From the NCBI RefSeq assembly GCF_020216025.1, contig NZ_JAIWNC010000022.1, positions 1-64,000 on the forward strand: a DNA stretch of 64,000 nt. Direction: 5' to 3'. The notes under the pieces were generated by a model. That model saw only the letters and a program-made list of their open reading frames with translations, was not told where the DNA came from and searched no databases. The position numbers and the translations under genes are program-made. Of this stretch, positions 26,450-34,931 are shown piece by piece. Origin of the DNA: Jidongwangia harbinensis (GTDB lineage Bacteria > Actinomycetota > Actinomycetes > Mycobacteriales > Micromonosporaceae). Numbering within the stretch: the first letter of the stretch is position 1; every line of letters starts with the position of its first letter.

Positions 26450-28378
26450 ATGAGCGAATCTTCCTCCGCCCCGGCCGGTCTGCTCGGTTCGATCGCCACT
26501 CCGGGTGACCTCAAGCACCTGAGTCCCGAGCAACTGGCCCTGCTGGCGGCGGAGATTCGCGACTTCCTGGTGGCCAAGGTGTCGCGCACCGGGGGTCACC
26601 TCGGCCCCAACCTGGGCGTCGTCGAGGTGACGTTGGCGCTGCACCGGGTCTTCGACTCGCCGCGCGACCGGATCCTGTTCGACACCGGTCACCAGGCCTA
26701 CGTGCACAAGATGGTGACCGGCCGGCAGGACGGTTTCGACATGCTGCGGCAGCGCGGCGGCCTCTCCGGTTACCCGAGCCAGGCGGAGAGCGAGCACGAC
26801 CTGATCGAGAACTCGCACGCCTCGACGGCGCTGTCCTACGCCGACGGCATCTCCAAGGCGTACGCGCTGCGTGGCGAGGAACGGCACGTGGTCGCGGTGG
26901 TCGGCGACGGCGCGCTCACCGGCGGCATGTGCTGGGAGGCGCTGAACAACATCGCGGCCGCGAAGAACCGCCTGGTCATCGTGGTGAACGACAACGGCCG
27001 GTCGTACGCGCCGACGATCGGCGGGCTGGCCGACCACCTGTCCACGCTGCGGCTGAACCCGGGCTACGAGAAGGTGCTCGACCTGGTCAAGGACGCGCTC
27101 GGCTCGACGCCGATGGTGGGCAAGCCGATGTACGAGGTGCTGCACGCGGTCAAGCGCGGCATCAAGGACGCGGTCAGCCCGCAGCCGATGTTCGAGGACC
27201 TGGGCCTGAAGTACGTCGGCCCGGTGGACGGCCACGACGTGCAGGCCATGGAGTCGGCGCTGCGCAAGGCCAAGGGCTTCGACGCGCCGGTGATCGTGCA
27301 CGCGGTGACCCGCAAGGGGTACGGCTACCGCCCCGCCGAGGACGACGAGGCCGACTGCCTGCACGGGCCGGGCGGCGCGTTCAGCATCGAGACCGGCAAG
27401 CTGCTGGCCGCGCCGGCGGTGAAGTGGACCCACGTGTTCGCCGAGGAACTGGTCGCGATCGCCGACGAGCGCCCGGACGTCGTCGGCATCACGGCCGCGA
27501 TGGCCGAGCCGACCGGCATCGCCACGCTGGCGAAGAAGTATCCGGAGCGGGTGTACGACGTCGGCATCGCCGAGCAGCACGCCGCCACCTCCGCGGCCGG
27601 CCTCGCCATGGGCGGGCTGCACCCGGTGGTCGCGGTGTACGCCACCTTCCTGAACCGCGCCTTCGACCAGGTGCTGCTGGACGTCGCGATGCACCGGCTG
27701 CCGGTGACGTTCGTGCTGGACCGGGCCGGCATCACCGGGCCGGACGGGCCGAGCCACTACGGCATCTGGGACATGAGCGTCTTCGGTGTCGTACCCGGTC
27801 TGCGGATCGCCGCCCCGCGCGACGCCGCGACGCTGCGCGAGGAACTGCGCGAAGCGGTCGCCGTGGACGACGGGCCCACGATCGTCCGGTTCCCCACCGG
27901 TTCGGTGGCCGTCGACCTCCCGGCGCTGCGCCGGGTCGGCCAGACCGACGTGCTGCGCGAGGACGAGCGGCGGGACGTGCTGCTGGTCGCCGTGGGCGCG
28001 TTCGGCACGCTGGGCATGGAGGTCGCGGAACGGATCGCCGAGCAGGGGTACGGCGTCACGGTGGTCGACCCGCGCTGGGTCCGCCCGGTGCCGATCGAGC
28101 TGGCCGCGTTCGCCCGGGACCACCGGCTGGTGGTCACGCTGGAGGACGGCATCCGGGCCGGCGGGGTCGGCGACGCGGTGGCGAGCACGCTGCGGGACGC
28201 CGGGGTGACCGTGCCGCTGCGGAACTTCGGCGTGCCGGCCGGCTTCCACGCGCACGGCAGCCGGGCGCAGATCCTGACCGCGCTGGGCCTGACCGTGCAG
28301 GACGTCGCCCGGGACGTGACCGAGTGGGTGTCGGAGCTGGAGGAGCAGGCCGCCGCGGAGCGGCAGACCGCGCTCTAG
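26450..28378 (+). CDS. dxs: 1-deoxy-D-xylulose-5-phosphate synthase
   Basis: 642 residues, full length. A thiamine-diphosphate enzyme that condenses pyruvate and glyceraldehyde 3-phosphate, the first step of the MEP isoprenoid pathway. Markers: GHLGPNLGVVEVTLALHRVF near the N-terminus, the ThDP motif VGDGALTGGMCWEALNN, the catalytic glutamate in DVGIAEQHAATSAAGLAM, and DRAGITGPDGPSHYG. ATG at 26450 has no Shine-Dalgarno but GATACACT 8 bases upstream, so translation may be leaderless. Matches Rv2682c in the backbone order. Confidence 0.97.
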   Translation: MSESSSAPAGLLGSIATPGDLKHLSPEQLALLAAEIRDFLVAKVSRTGGHLGPNLGVVEVTLALHRVFDSPRDRILFDTGHQAYVHKMVTGRQDGFDMLRQRGGLSGYPSQAESEHDLIENSHASTALSYADGISKAYALRGEERHVVAVVGDGALTGGMCWEALNNIAAAKNRLVIVVNDNGRSYAPTIGGLADHLSTLRLNPGYEKVLDLVKDALGSTPMVGKPMYEVLHAVKRGIKDAVSPQPMFEDLGLKYVGPVDGHDVQAMESALRKAKGFDAPVIVHAVTRKGYGYRPAEDDEADCLHGPGGAFSIETGKLLAAPAVKWTHVFAEELVAIADERPDVVGITAAMAEPTGIATLAKKYPERVYDVGIAEQHAATSAAGLAMGGLHPVVAVYATFLNRAFDQVLLDVAMHRLPVTFVLDRAGITGPDGPSHYGIWDMSVFGVVPGLRIAAPRDAATLREELREAVAVDDGPTIVRFPTGSVAVDLPALRRVGQTDVLREDERRDVLLVAVGAFGTLGMEVAERIAEQGYGVTVVDPRWVRPVPIELAAFARDHRLVVTLEDGIRAGGVGDAVASTLRDAGVTVPLRNFGVPAGFHAHGSRAQILTALGLTVQDVARDVTEWVSELEEQAAAERQTAL

Positions 28379-28434
28379 GCCAACCTGCCCGGGCGGACGA
28401 GCATTTTCGTTATACCGCCGTTACCTTTGCTGAT

Positions 28435-29751
28435 ATGGGCGTCGAGACCTTCGCCGGCAGCAACACGGTCGTCATCGACCTGGGGCTGGACCGCGGCGAG
28501 CCCGACACGTACGCGACACCGTCCCGGTCCACCGTGCCCGGGTGGTTCCGGCCGGTCCTGGTCACGGTGCTCGTACTGCTGTCGTCGGTGGCCTCGGCCG
28601 CACCGCTGCCGCCGGCCCTGTCCCCGCTGATCAGCCTGCGGGTCGGCCCGGCCGACACCTACTCGATGACCGAGGAGCGGCGGCTCATCGCGCAGACCGT
28701 CGGCACGGTCAGCGCGTACGACCTGGACGACGGCGACCTGATCTGGGAGGTCGACCAGGAACGCCCCACCTACCGGATGCGCACCGCCGGCGGGCTGGTG
28801 CTGATGCGCCCGTGGACGTACGGTCCGGGCCAGCCGGTCACCACCGCGCTGTCGCTGGCGACCGGGGTGTCCCAGTGGAAGCACCCCGGCATGGTCATGA
28901 CGATCACCGGCTCGTCCGCGCTGCTGGCGGTCACGTCGGTGCGCAGCAACTCCGGCTCGAACCGCCGCGTGCAGGGCCCGATCGAACGCGTCGACGCGCG
29001 CACCGGCAAACCGCTCTGGCGCATCGCGGTACCGTCCACCGCGGTGATGCTGGGCGTACCGGGCCCGGACGGTGCGCCGCGGCTGCTGGTGGTGCACGAC
29101 GACCGCACCGCGGCCGTGCACGACCTGGCCACCGGGCGGAAACTGGCCGGCACCGAGCTGCCGCCGGCCAACTACGGACCGGAGAACCCCACCGTCACCG
29201 ACGGGCTGTTGCTGCTGCGGCACCTGGGCCGCTGGGAGCCGGTGGTGTCGGCGTACGACCCGGTGACGTTGCAGCTGCGCTGGCAGCGGTCCGCCGAGCG
29301 GGCGTACGAGGTGCGGAACTGCGGGGCGTTCGCCTGCCTGGTCGGGCCGGCCGGGATCACCGCGATCCGCCCGTCCGACGGCCGGCTGGAGTGGTACCAG
29401 CCCAGCTGGCGCAGCATCGAGCAGCGCGGCGAGCTGCTGCTGGCGTACGGCAACTCGATCAACGTGACCGATCCGATCGGCATCGTCGACCCCGCCAACG
29501 GACGGGTCCTGGTCGACCTGACCGGCTGGCGGCTCGTCGGCGGAAGCGGCGGCGACCACGTGCTGGTCACGCGAGCGGCCGCGGCCGGCGCCCGTACCAT
29601 GGTCGCGGTTGCCGGGCCCGGCACCGCGGGTCTGCGTCCGCTCGCCGAACTACCCCCGGGCACCGGTGACTGCCAGGCCGTCCCGGACCGGCTCGCCTGC
29701 CGGTCGTCGTCCGGCGAGCTGACCGTGTGGGCGTACCGGAAGAAGGTCTGA
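28435..29751 (+). CDS. Membrane-anchored PQQ-like beta-propeller protein 1
   Basis: 438 residues. A cytoplasmic N-terminus ending VVIDLGLDRGEPDTY, one membrane helix (about residues 37-58), then an exported domain made of propeller repeats (VSAYDLDDGDLIWEVDQERP, IERVDARTGKPLWRIAV, VSAYDPVTLQLRWQ). The C-terminus has a cysteine pair in GDCQAVPDRLACRSSSGE. This is the BamB/PQQ-repeat fold, but there is no quinone-dehydrogenase active-site set. TACCTT 7 bases before the ATG and no ribosome site suggest a leaderless mRNA. First of three paralogues; GTG of the next lies 2 bases after the stop. A scaffold or sensor is likelier than an enzyme. Confidence 0.8.
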   Translation: MGVETFAGSNTVVIDLGLDRGEPDTYATPSRSTVPGWFRPVLVTVLVLLSSVASAAPLPPALSPLISLRVGPADTYSMTEERRLIAQTVGTVSAYDLDDGDLIWEVDQERPTYRMRTAGGLVLMRPWTYGPGQPVTTALSLATGVSQWKHPGMVMTITGSSALLAVTSVRSNSGSNRRVQGPIERVDARTGKPLWRIAVPSTAVMLGVPGPDGAPRLLVVHDDRTAAVHDLATGRKLAGTELPPANYGPENPTVTDGLLLLRHLGRWEPVVSAYDPVTLQLRWQRSAERAYEVRNCGAFACLVGPAGITAIRPSDGRLEWYQPSWRSIEQRGELLLAYGNSINVTDPIGIVDPANGRVLVDLTGWRLVGGSGGDHVLVTRAAAAGARTMVAVAGPGTAGLRPLAELPPGTGDCQAVPDRLACRSSSGELTVWAYRKKV

Positions 29752-29753
29752 AT

Positions 29754-31067
29754 GTGGCGGTGATCGACCTCGATCTCCACGCCTCGCGTCCGCCCGCACC
29801 GATCCGGCCGCGCCTGCACCGTTACCGGGAGCTGGGGCTGGCCGTCGCCGCCGTGCTGGCCCTGGTGCTCGGCGGTGCCGCGGCGAGCACCCCCACGGTG
29901 TGGCGGCACCTCGGCTCGGTGCCGCTGAACTCGGGCGACGCCATCTACGCGCCGGGGAGCGACCGGGTCTACACCGCGATGGTGACCGGCGATCAGATGG
30001 TGACCACGGCGTGGGACACCGATCCGCTACGCCAGGTGTGGAGCGTCGCGGCACCGGACCGGCGGACCGGCAGCTACCTGGAACCGTTGCCCGGCGGCCT
30101 GCTGATGCAGTATTCCGAGCCGGACACCCGGATCCTGGACGCGGCCACCGGCGCCACCAGGTGGTCCTGGCCGTCCCAGGTGCAGCTGATCGGCCCGCGC
30201 GTCGGCGTGGTCACCGACGCCGTGTTCGCGCCCGGCACCCGGTACGACAACGCCAGCGGCGAGCCGGGACAGCTGTACTTCGCGCCGAACGGGCAACCGC
30301 ACACGCGCCCGCCGGAGCGCACCGGCCTGCACGGTGTCGACCTGGCCACCGGCCGCCGGCTGTGGTCGATGCAGGAGCGCGGCTCGGTCTACGCGGTGCC
30401 GGCGACCGGCGACACCGGCACGCTGACCGTGGTGTCCGCCCAGGGGATCCAGGTCCGCGACGGCAACACCGGGGCGCTGCTGCGCCGCCGGGACCTGCCC
30501 CGGGCCGACCCGCGGGAAATCTGGTTCCCCGAGGCGATCGGCGACCTGCTGGTGGTCCGGCGCGGCGCGATGATCACCGGGTACGGGCTCGACACGCTGC
30601 AGCCGCGCTGGACGGAACCCGTCGACGCGACGGACGACCGGATCATCTGCAGCGGCGTGCCGTGCCGCCGGACGGCCGACGCGATCGCCGTGCTCGACCG
30701 GCGTACCGGCCAGACCGCGTGGCGCACCGATCCGGACGCCTTCCTGCATCAGGTCGGCAACGAGGTGCTCGAATCCGGCACGGACACCGGCCGGCCGGTG
30801 AGTATCCGGGACCGCACCACCGGCGCCGTCCGCACCGACCTGCGCGCCTGGGACGCCGCGGTGACGTCCGGGCGCGACGGCCTCGTGCTGGTGTCCCGCT
30901 TCCATGAGGACGAGAGCGGCACCGCGTTCGGCATCCGGCAGGCCGGTGCGAAAGCGGTCCGGCCGCTGGGCGTCTCCGACCTGATGTTGCGGAACTGCCA
31001 GGTGTCCACCGCGCTCGTCGCCTGCCTCGGCACCGGCCAACTCGAAGTCTTCGCGTACCGTTCCTGA
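29754..31067 (+). CDS. Membrane-anchored PQQ-like beta-propeller protein 2
   Basis: 437 residues. VAVIDLDLHASRPPAPIRPR precedes a membrane helix (about residues 29-48: LGLAVAAVLALVLGGAA), then propeller repeats (LHGVDLATGRRLWSMQERGS, IQVRDGNTGALLRRRDLP, ITGYGLDTLQPRW, IAVLDRRTGQTAWR). The C-terminal Cys pair appears in RNCQVSTALVACLGTGQLEV. GTG at 29754 has AAGG 7 bases upstream; it is almost contiguous with propeller 1. No catalytic residues recognised. Confidence 0.8.
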   Translation: MAVIDLDLHASRPPAPIRPRLHRYRELGLAVAAVLALVLGGAAASTPTVWRHLGSVPLNSGDAIYAPGSDRVYTAMVTGDQMVTTAWDTDPLRQVWSVAAPDRRTGSYLEPLPGGLLMQYSEPDTRILDAATGATRWSWPSQVQLIGPRVGVVTDAVFAPGTRYDNASGEPGQLYFAPNGQPHTRPPERTGLHGVDLATGRRLWSMQERGSVYAVPATGDTGTLTVVSAQGIQVRDGNTGALLRRRDLPRADPREIWFPEAIGDLLVVRRGAMITGYGLDTLQPRWTEPVDATDDRIICSGVPCRRTADAIAVLDRRTGQTAWRTDPDAFLHQVGNEVLESGTDTGRPVSIRDRTTGAVRTDLRAWDAAVTSGRDGLVLVSRFHEDESGTAFGIRQAGAKAVRPLGVSDLMLRNCQVSTALVACLGTGQLEVFAYRS

Positions 31068-31095
31068 CCCGGCGGTCAGCACGGATGATGAGGAC

Positions 31096-32379
31096 GTGAG
31101 CCACGGGGTCATCGATCTGGGCGACGTGTCGGCCGACCGCCACCCGCTGTCCGGCGGCACCGGGCGGCGCCGGCCGGCGCCGTACCGGCCGCTGCTCGGT
31201 GTTCTGGCCGTCGTGCTCGCCGGCCTGACCGGCGGCGCCGTGCACCGCGGGCCGCCGGCTCCGCCGACGGTGATCGGGGCGCAGCTGCGGGACGCCATGA
31301 TGGTGACCGACGACCGGGTCTTCGTGGTCGGCGACGGGCAGACGGTCAGCGCGTACGCGCTCCCGGACGGCCGCCTGCTGCACCGCTTCCAGGTCGACCT
31401 GCCGGGCACCATCTTCGTGGTGTCCGAGACCGGGCCGGCCCTGCTGGTGTCCGGTCAGGTCGATGCCGGCGGGGCGGAGGCCACCGTGGCGGTGGCGCCC
31501 GGCACCGACCTGGTGCTCTGGCGCCGCCCGGCCCGGCTGCTCCGGGTGTCCCGCCCGGCCGGGCTGGCGCTGCTGCGCGAACAGCGCCCGGCCGGCGGCG
31601 CGGACTGGCACGGCGTCGACGTCGCCACCGGCGCGGTGCGGTGGACGGCGCGGGAACCGGACCGCGGCTTCATCACCCTGGCCGGCCCCACCGGCGAGTT
31701 CCCCCGGCTGCTGGTCAGCGTCACCGAGAGCGGCAGCACCGAGGTCCGGGACGCGGTCACCGGCGTGGTCGTCACCCGCGCGACGGTGCGGATGCCGCAC
31801 CGGCAGACGGACGGCGGTCTGCCGTTCTGGCCGCTGGACGACCTGCTGCTGGTCGGCGACGGGGGCGGCACCACGGCGTACACCCTGCCCGGTCTGGTCC
31901 GCCTCTGGCGCAGCCCGGAGGACCTGTCCACGCACTGGGTGCAGGCCGACTGTCCCGGACTCTGCCTCCTGGGCTGGCAGGGCGGCCTGCGGGTGCTCGA
32001 CCCGGCCACCGGTGCCCTGCGGTGGAGCCACCAACGGTGGACCTACGTCAGCCAGGTCGGCGCCTACCTGGTGGCCGGCGACGAGGCCGGCCCGCAGTCG
32101 CAGCGGCGGCTTTACGTGGTGGATCCGCGGACCGGCCGGGTACACGGCGACCTCGGCCGGTGGCAGATGCTGGGCAACCCGCGCGCCGACGGCACCGTGC
32201 TCGGCATCCGCCCCCAGTCCCCCGGCGACGAGGTGCGATACGCCCTGCTCGACCCGGCGGCCGGGACCATCCGGCTGCTCGGCCTGGCCGCACCGGTGAC
32301 CGGCGACTGCCAGGCCACGCCGCACGCGCTGGTCTGCCGGCGGATCGACGCCTCGATCGGCATCTGGCGGCTCGGATAG
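31096..32379 (+). CDS. Membrane-anchored PQQ-like beta-propeller protein 3
   Basis: 427 residues. MSHGVIDLGDVSADRHPLSG precedes a membrane helix (residues 32-50: PLLGVLAVVLAGLTGGAV) and an exported propeller (VSAYALPDGRLLHRFQ, WHGVDVATGAVRWTARE, LRVLDPATGALRWSHQRW, LYVVDPRTGRVHGDLG). It ends GDCQATPHALVCRRIDASIG, keeping the same Cys pair as its two paralogues. GTG at 31096 with GAGGA upstream, 28 bases after propeller 2. The response-regulator gene starts 77 bases downstream, so all five genes may share a transcript. Confidence 0.8.
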   Translation: MSHGVIDLGDVSADRHPLSGGTGRRRPAPYRPLLGVLAVVLAGLTGGAVHRGPPAPPTVIGAQLRDAMMVTDDRVFVVGDGQTVSAYALPDGRLLHRFQVDLPGTIFVVSETGPALLVSGQVDAGGAEATVAVAPGTDLVLWRRPARLLRVSRPAGLALLREQRPAGGADWHGVDVATGAVRWTAREPDRGFITLAGPTGEFPRLLVSVTESGSTEVRDAVTGVVVTRATVRMPHRQTDGGLPFWPLDDLLLVGDGGGTTAYTLPGLVRLWRSPEDLSTHWVQADCPGLCLLGWQGGLRVLDPATGALRWSHQRWTYVSQVGAYLVAGDEAGPQSQRRLYVVDPRTGRVHGDLGRWQMLGNPRADGTVLGIRPQSPGDEVRYALLDPAAGTIRLLGLAAPVTGDCQATPHALVCRRIDASIGIWRLG

Positions 32380-32456
32380 CCTTCTCTTACGGTCTCTTCA
32401 CACGACATGGACGAGGCTCTTCCCTCGGGCATGGGTTTGAACATGGAGGACACCCG

Positions 32457-33149
32457 GTGCGCGTTCTGGTGGTGGAAGACGAACGGAACATGGCCGACGC
32501 GATCGCACGCGGCCTGCGCCGCAAGGGCATGGCGGTGGACGTCGCCTACGACGGGTTGTCCGGTCACGAGATGGCGTACGTGACCCGGTACGACGTGGTC
32601 GTCCTCGACCGCGACCTGCCCGGCATGCACGGCGACGAGATCTGCGCCGCGCTGGTGGCGTCCGGTGCCCTCACCCGGGTGCTGATGCTCACCGCCAGCG
32701 GCACGGTCGCGGACAAGGTCGAGGGCCTGCAACTGGGCGCCGACGACTACCTGCCCAAGCCGTTCGCCTTCGACGAGCTGGTCGCCCGCGTGCAGGCGCT
32801 GGGCCGGCGGGCCACCCCGGCCGCCCCGCCGGTGCTGACCGTCGGCGACCTGGTCCTCGACCAGACCCGCCGGGTGGTCACCCGCGGCGGCGTCCCGATC
32901 GACCTCACGAACAAGGAGTTCGGCGTCCTGGAGGAACTGATCAAGGCCCGCGGCGGCGTGGTGTCCAGCGAGGAACTGCTGGAACGGGTCTGGGACGCCA
33001 ACACCGACCCGTTCACCACCACGGTCCGGGTGACCGTGATGACGCTCCGCAAGAAGGTCGGCGATCCGCCGCTGATCGAGACCGTCGTCGGCGCCGGGTA
33101 CCGCGTGCCCGACCCGGTCGTGATGAGCCCGGCCGGTGGCCCCGAGTGA
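32457..33149 (+). CDS. OmpR/PhoB-family response regulator
   Basis: 230 residues. Receiver domain with acidic pocket VVED and phospho-acceptor Asp51 in VVVLDRDLPG, and the conserved Lys in DDYLPKPF; the C-terminal winged helix runs from about residue 125 (LTVGDLVLDQTRRVVTRGGV, DPFTTTVRVTVMTLRKKVGD). GTG at 32457 with GGAGG 7 bases upstream. Its TGA overlaps the kinase GTG. Targets unknown; the propeller genes just upstream are obvious candidates for control or for sensing. Confidence 0.93.
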   Translation: MRVLVVEDERNMADAIARGLRRKGMAVDVAYDGLSGHEMAYVTRYDVVVLDRDLPGMHGDEICAALVASGALTRVLMLTASGTVADKVEGLQLGADDYLPKPFAFDELVARVQALGRRATPAAPPVLTVGDLVLDQTRRVVTRGGVPIDLTNKEFGVLEELIKARGGVVSSEELLERVWDANTDPFTTTVRVTVMTLRKKVGDPPLIETVVGAGYRVPDPVVMSPAGGPE

Positions 33150-34378
33150 CCGTCTACCTGGGCCGCAAGACCGACCGCATGCAGCTGCGGCCCACCCTGC
33201 GGCTGCGCCTCACCCTGCTGAACGGCATCCTGCTGGTCGGCGCGGGCGCCATCCTGGTGCTGCTGGCCTGGCTGCTGGTCGGCGACGCGCTGCACCCCGC
33301 CGACGAACTGCGCACCGGCACCCAGGTGGTGCTCACCACCGGCGAGACGCTGGACGCCCAGGACTGGCAGCGCGACCTGGTCGACCAGGCCTCGCAGGAG
33401 TTGCTGGTCAAGGGCCTGATCGCGCTGTTCGCCATCGGCCTGATCGGTATCGCCGGCGCCTACGCGGTGGCCGGCCGCGCGCTGCGCCCACTGCACAACG
33501 TCACCGCCACCGCCCGCCGCCTCGGCGAAGAAACCCTCGACCAGCGGATCCGGTACGCCGGCGCGGACGACGAGGTGGCCGAGCTGGCCCGCACGTTCGA
33601 CGCCATGCTGGACCGGCTGGCCGGGGCGTTCGAGGCGCAGAAGCGCTTCGTCGCCAACGCCTCCCACGAACTGCGAACGCCCCTGGCCGTGATGCGGACC
33701 GAAATCGACGTGACACTCAGCGACGACGAGGCCGACGTCGCCGAGTACCGCAGAATGGCCAAGGTGGTGCGCAACGCCTCCGAGCGCGCCAACGGCCTGG
33801 TCGATGCGCTGCTCGTGCTGGCCCGCAGCGAGGCACAGTCCGGCCGGCGGCTGGTCCGCAAGGTGCCGGCCGACCTGGAGACCAGCGTCTGCAACGCGCT
33901 GTCCGCGGTGAAGGCCGAGGCGGAACGGCTGAAACTGGACGTCACCCGGGACCTGCAACCGGCGCCGGTGGTGGGCGACCCCAGCCTGCTGGACCGGCTG
34001 GCCGGCAACCTGATCGAGAACGCGATCCGCTACAACCACCTGATGGGCAAGCTCTGGCTGCGCACCAGCACGGAGAACGGCCAGGCCCGGCTGGTGGTCG
34101 GCAACACGGGGTACGAGGTCGAGCCCGGCGACGTACCCGGCCTGTTCGAGCCGTTCCAGCGGGGCGGCTGGGAACGGACCGGGTCCCGGGGTTCCGGGCT
34201 CGGGCTGTCGATCGTCCGGGCGGTGTGCGACGCGCACGGCGGTACGGTGTCCGCGACCGCCCAGCCCGGCGGCGGCCTGGAGATCACGGTCAGCCTGCCC
34301 GGCGCGGACACGACCCCACTGGTGGCGGCGTCCGCCGCAGTTCCCCAACCCAAACGGCTGGGCGTAGCCCCCTCCTGA
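33146..34378 (+). CDS. Sensor histidine kinase
   Basis: 410 residues. TM1 at about 22-46, a short extracytoplasmic loop of ~43 residues (47-89), TM2 at 90-110, HAMP, the phospho-acceptor His174 in NASHELRTPLAVMRTE, and a HATPase with N box NLIENAIRY and G box GSRGSGLGLSIV. The loop is too small for a folded sensor domain, so the signal may come through the membrane or from a partner. GTGA overlap with the response-regulator gene. A repeat block and a strong hairpin follow. Confidence 0.93.
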   Translation: MTVYLGRKTDRMQLRPTLRLRLTLLNGILLVGAGAILVLLAWLLVGDALHPADELRTGTQVVLTTGETLDAQDWQRDLVDQASQELLVKGLIALFAIGLIGIAGAYAVAGRALRPLHNVTATARRLGEETLDQRIRYAGADDEVAELARTFDAMLDRLAGAFEAQKRFVANASHELRTPLAVMRTEIDVTLSDDEADVAEYRRMAKVVRNASERANGLVDALLVLARSEAQSGRRLVRKVPADLETSVCNALSAVKAEAERLKLDVTRDLQPAPVVGDPSLLDRLAGNLIENAIRYNHLMGKLWLRTSTENGQARLVVGNTGYEVEPGDVPGLFEPFQRGGWERTGSRGSGLGLSIVRAVCDAHGGTVSATAQPGGGLEITVSLPGADTTPLVAASAAVPQPKRLGVAPS

Positions 34379-34420
34379 CCCCGGCCCGCTTTGGGGGGAC
34401 AAAAGGCGCATCGCACCCCC

Positions 34421-34740
34421 GCTGCGTGCCGCAATTGTGCACGGGCTGGCGTGCCGTGCTTGGCGTGTGTGTTTGGGGTGCGCTGCGCGCCGCAATTGTG
34501 CACGGGCTGGCGTGCCGTGCTTGGCGTGTGTGTTTGGGGTGCGCTGCGTGCCGCAATTGTGCACGGGCTGGCGTGCCGTGCTTGGCGTGTGTGTTTGGGG
34601 TGCGCTGCGTGCCGCAACTGTGCACAGGGCTGGCGTGCCGTGCTTGGCGTGTGTGTTTGGGGCGCGCTGCGTGCCGCAACTGTGCACACGCGGCCGCCGA
34701 GCTGGCCGCGTGTGCACCTGTGGCGCGCTGCGAGCCCTAG
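34421..34740. repeat. Intergenic tandem repeat, 61-base units (locus 2)
   Basis: Units begin at 34421, 34482, 34543, 34604 and 34666, with a partial one at 34727. Each has GCTGCGTGCCGCAATTGTGC, then ACGGGCTGGCGTGCCGTGCT and TGGCGTGTGTGTTTGGGG. The first four are nearly identical. The fifth departs after the first 20 bases and carries the hairpin listed next. Same period as the 7082-7425 block and a shared GGTGCG..GCGCGCCG core. Frames open on both strands are by-products of the repeat. Confidence 0.87.
34682..34717. terminator. 14-pair hairpin at the end of the tandem repeat
   Basis: GTGCACACGCGGCC, an 8-base loop, then GGCCGCGTGTGCAC: a perfect stem between the kinase (plus) and DUF2637 (minus) genes. 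Likely a bidirectional transcript end. Confidence 0.7.
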
Positions 34741-34931
34741 TTCCACACGGGCGTGGTGGTGACCGGAAAGGCGTCCGGTCTGAGTGGTCCCGCAATGTGC
34801 TGGCGCGGCGGCTCAGGACGGGCCGTCTCGTCCTTACCGGGGTCTGTAACGGGGACGAACCGGGTCACAGCGGGCGTTACTGGCCAGGCCCGTCCCTCCG
34901 AGCACCGAATCGGGCGACTCCCCGGTGGCGG

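Noticed and set aside
26054..28255. 733-codon minus-strand frame opposite dxs
   Set aside because: Antisense shadow of dxs; no family resemblance and Arg/His/Gln-rich composition.
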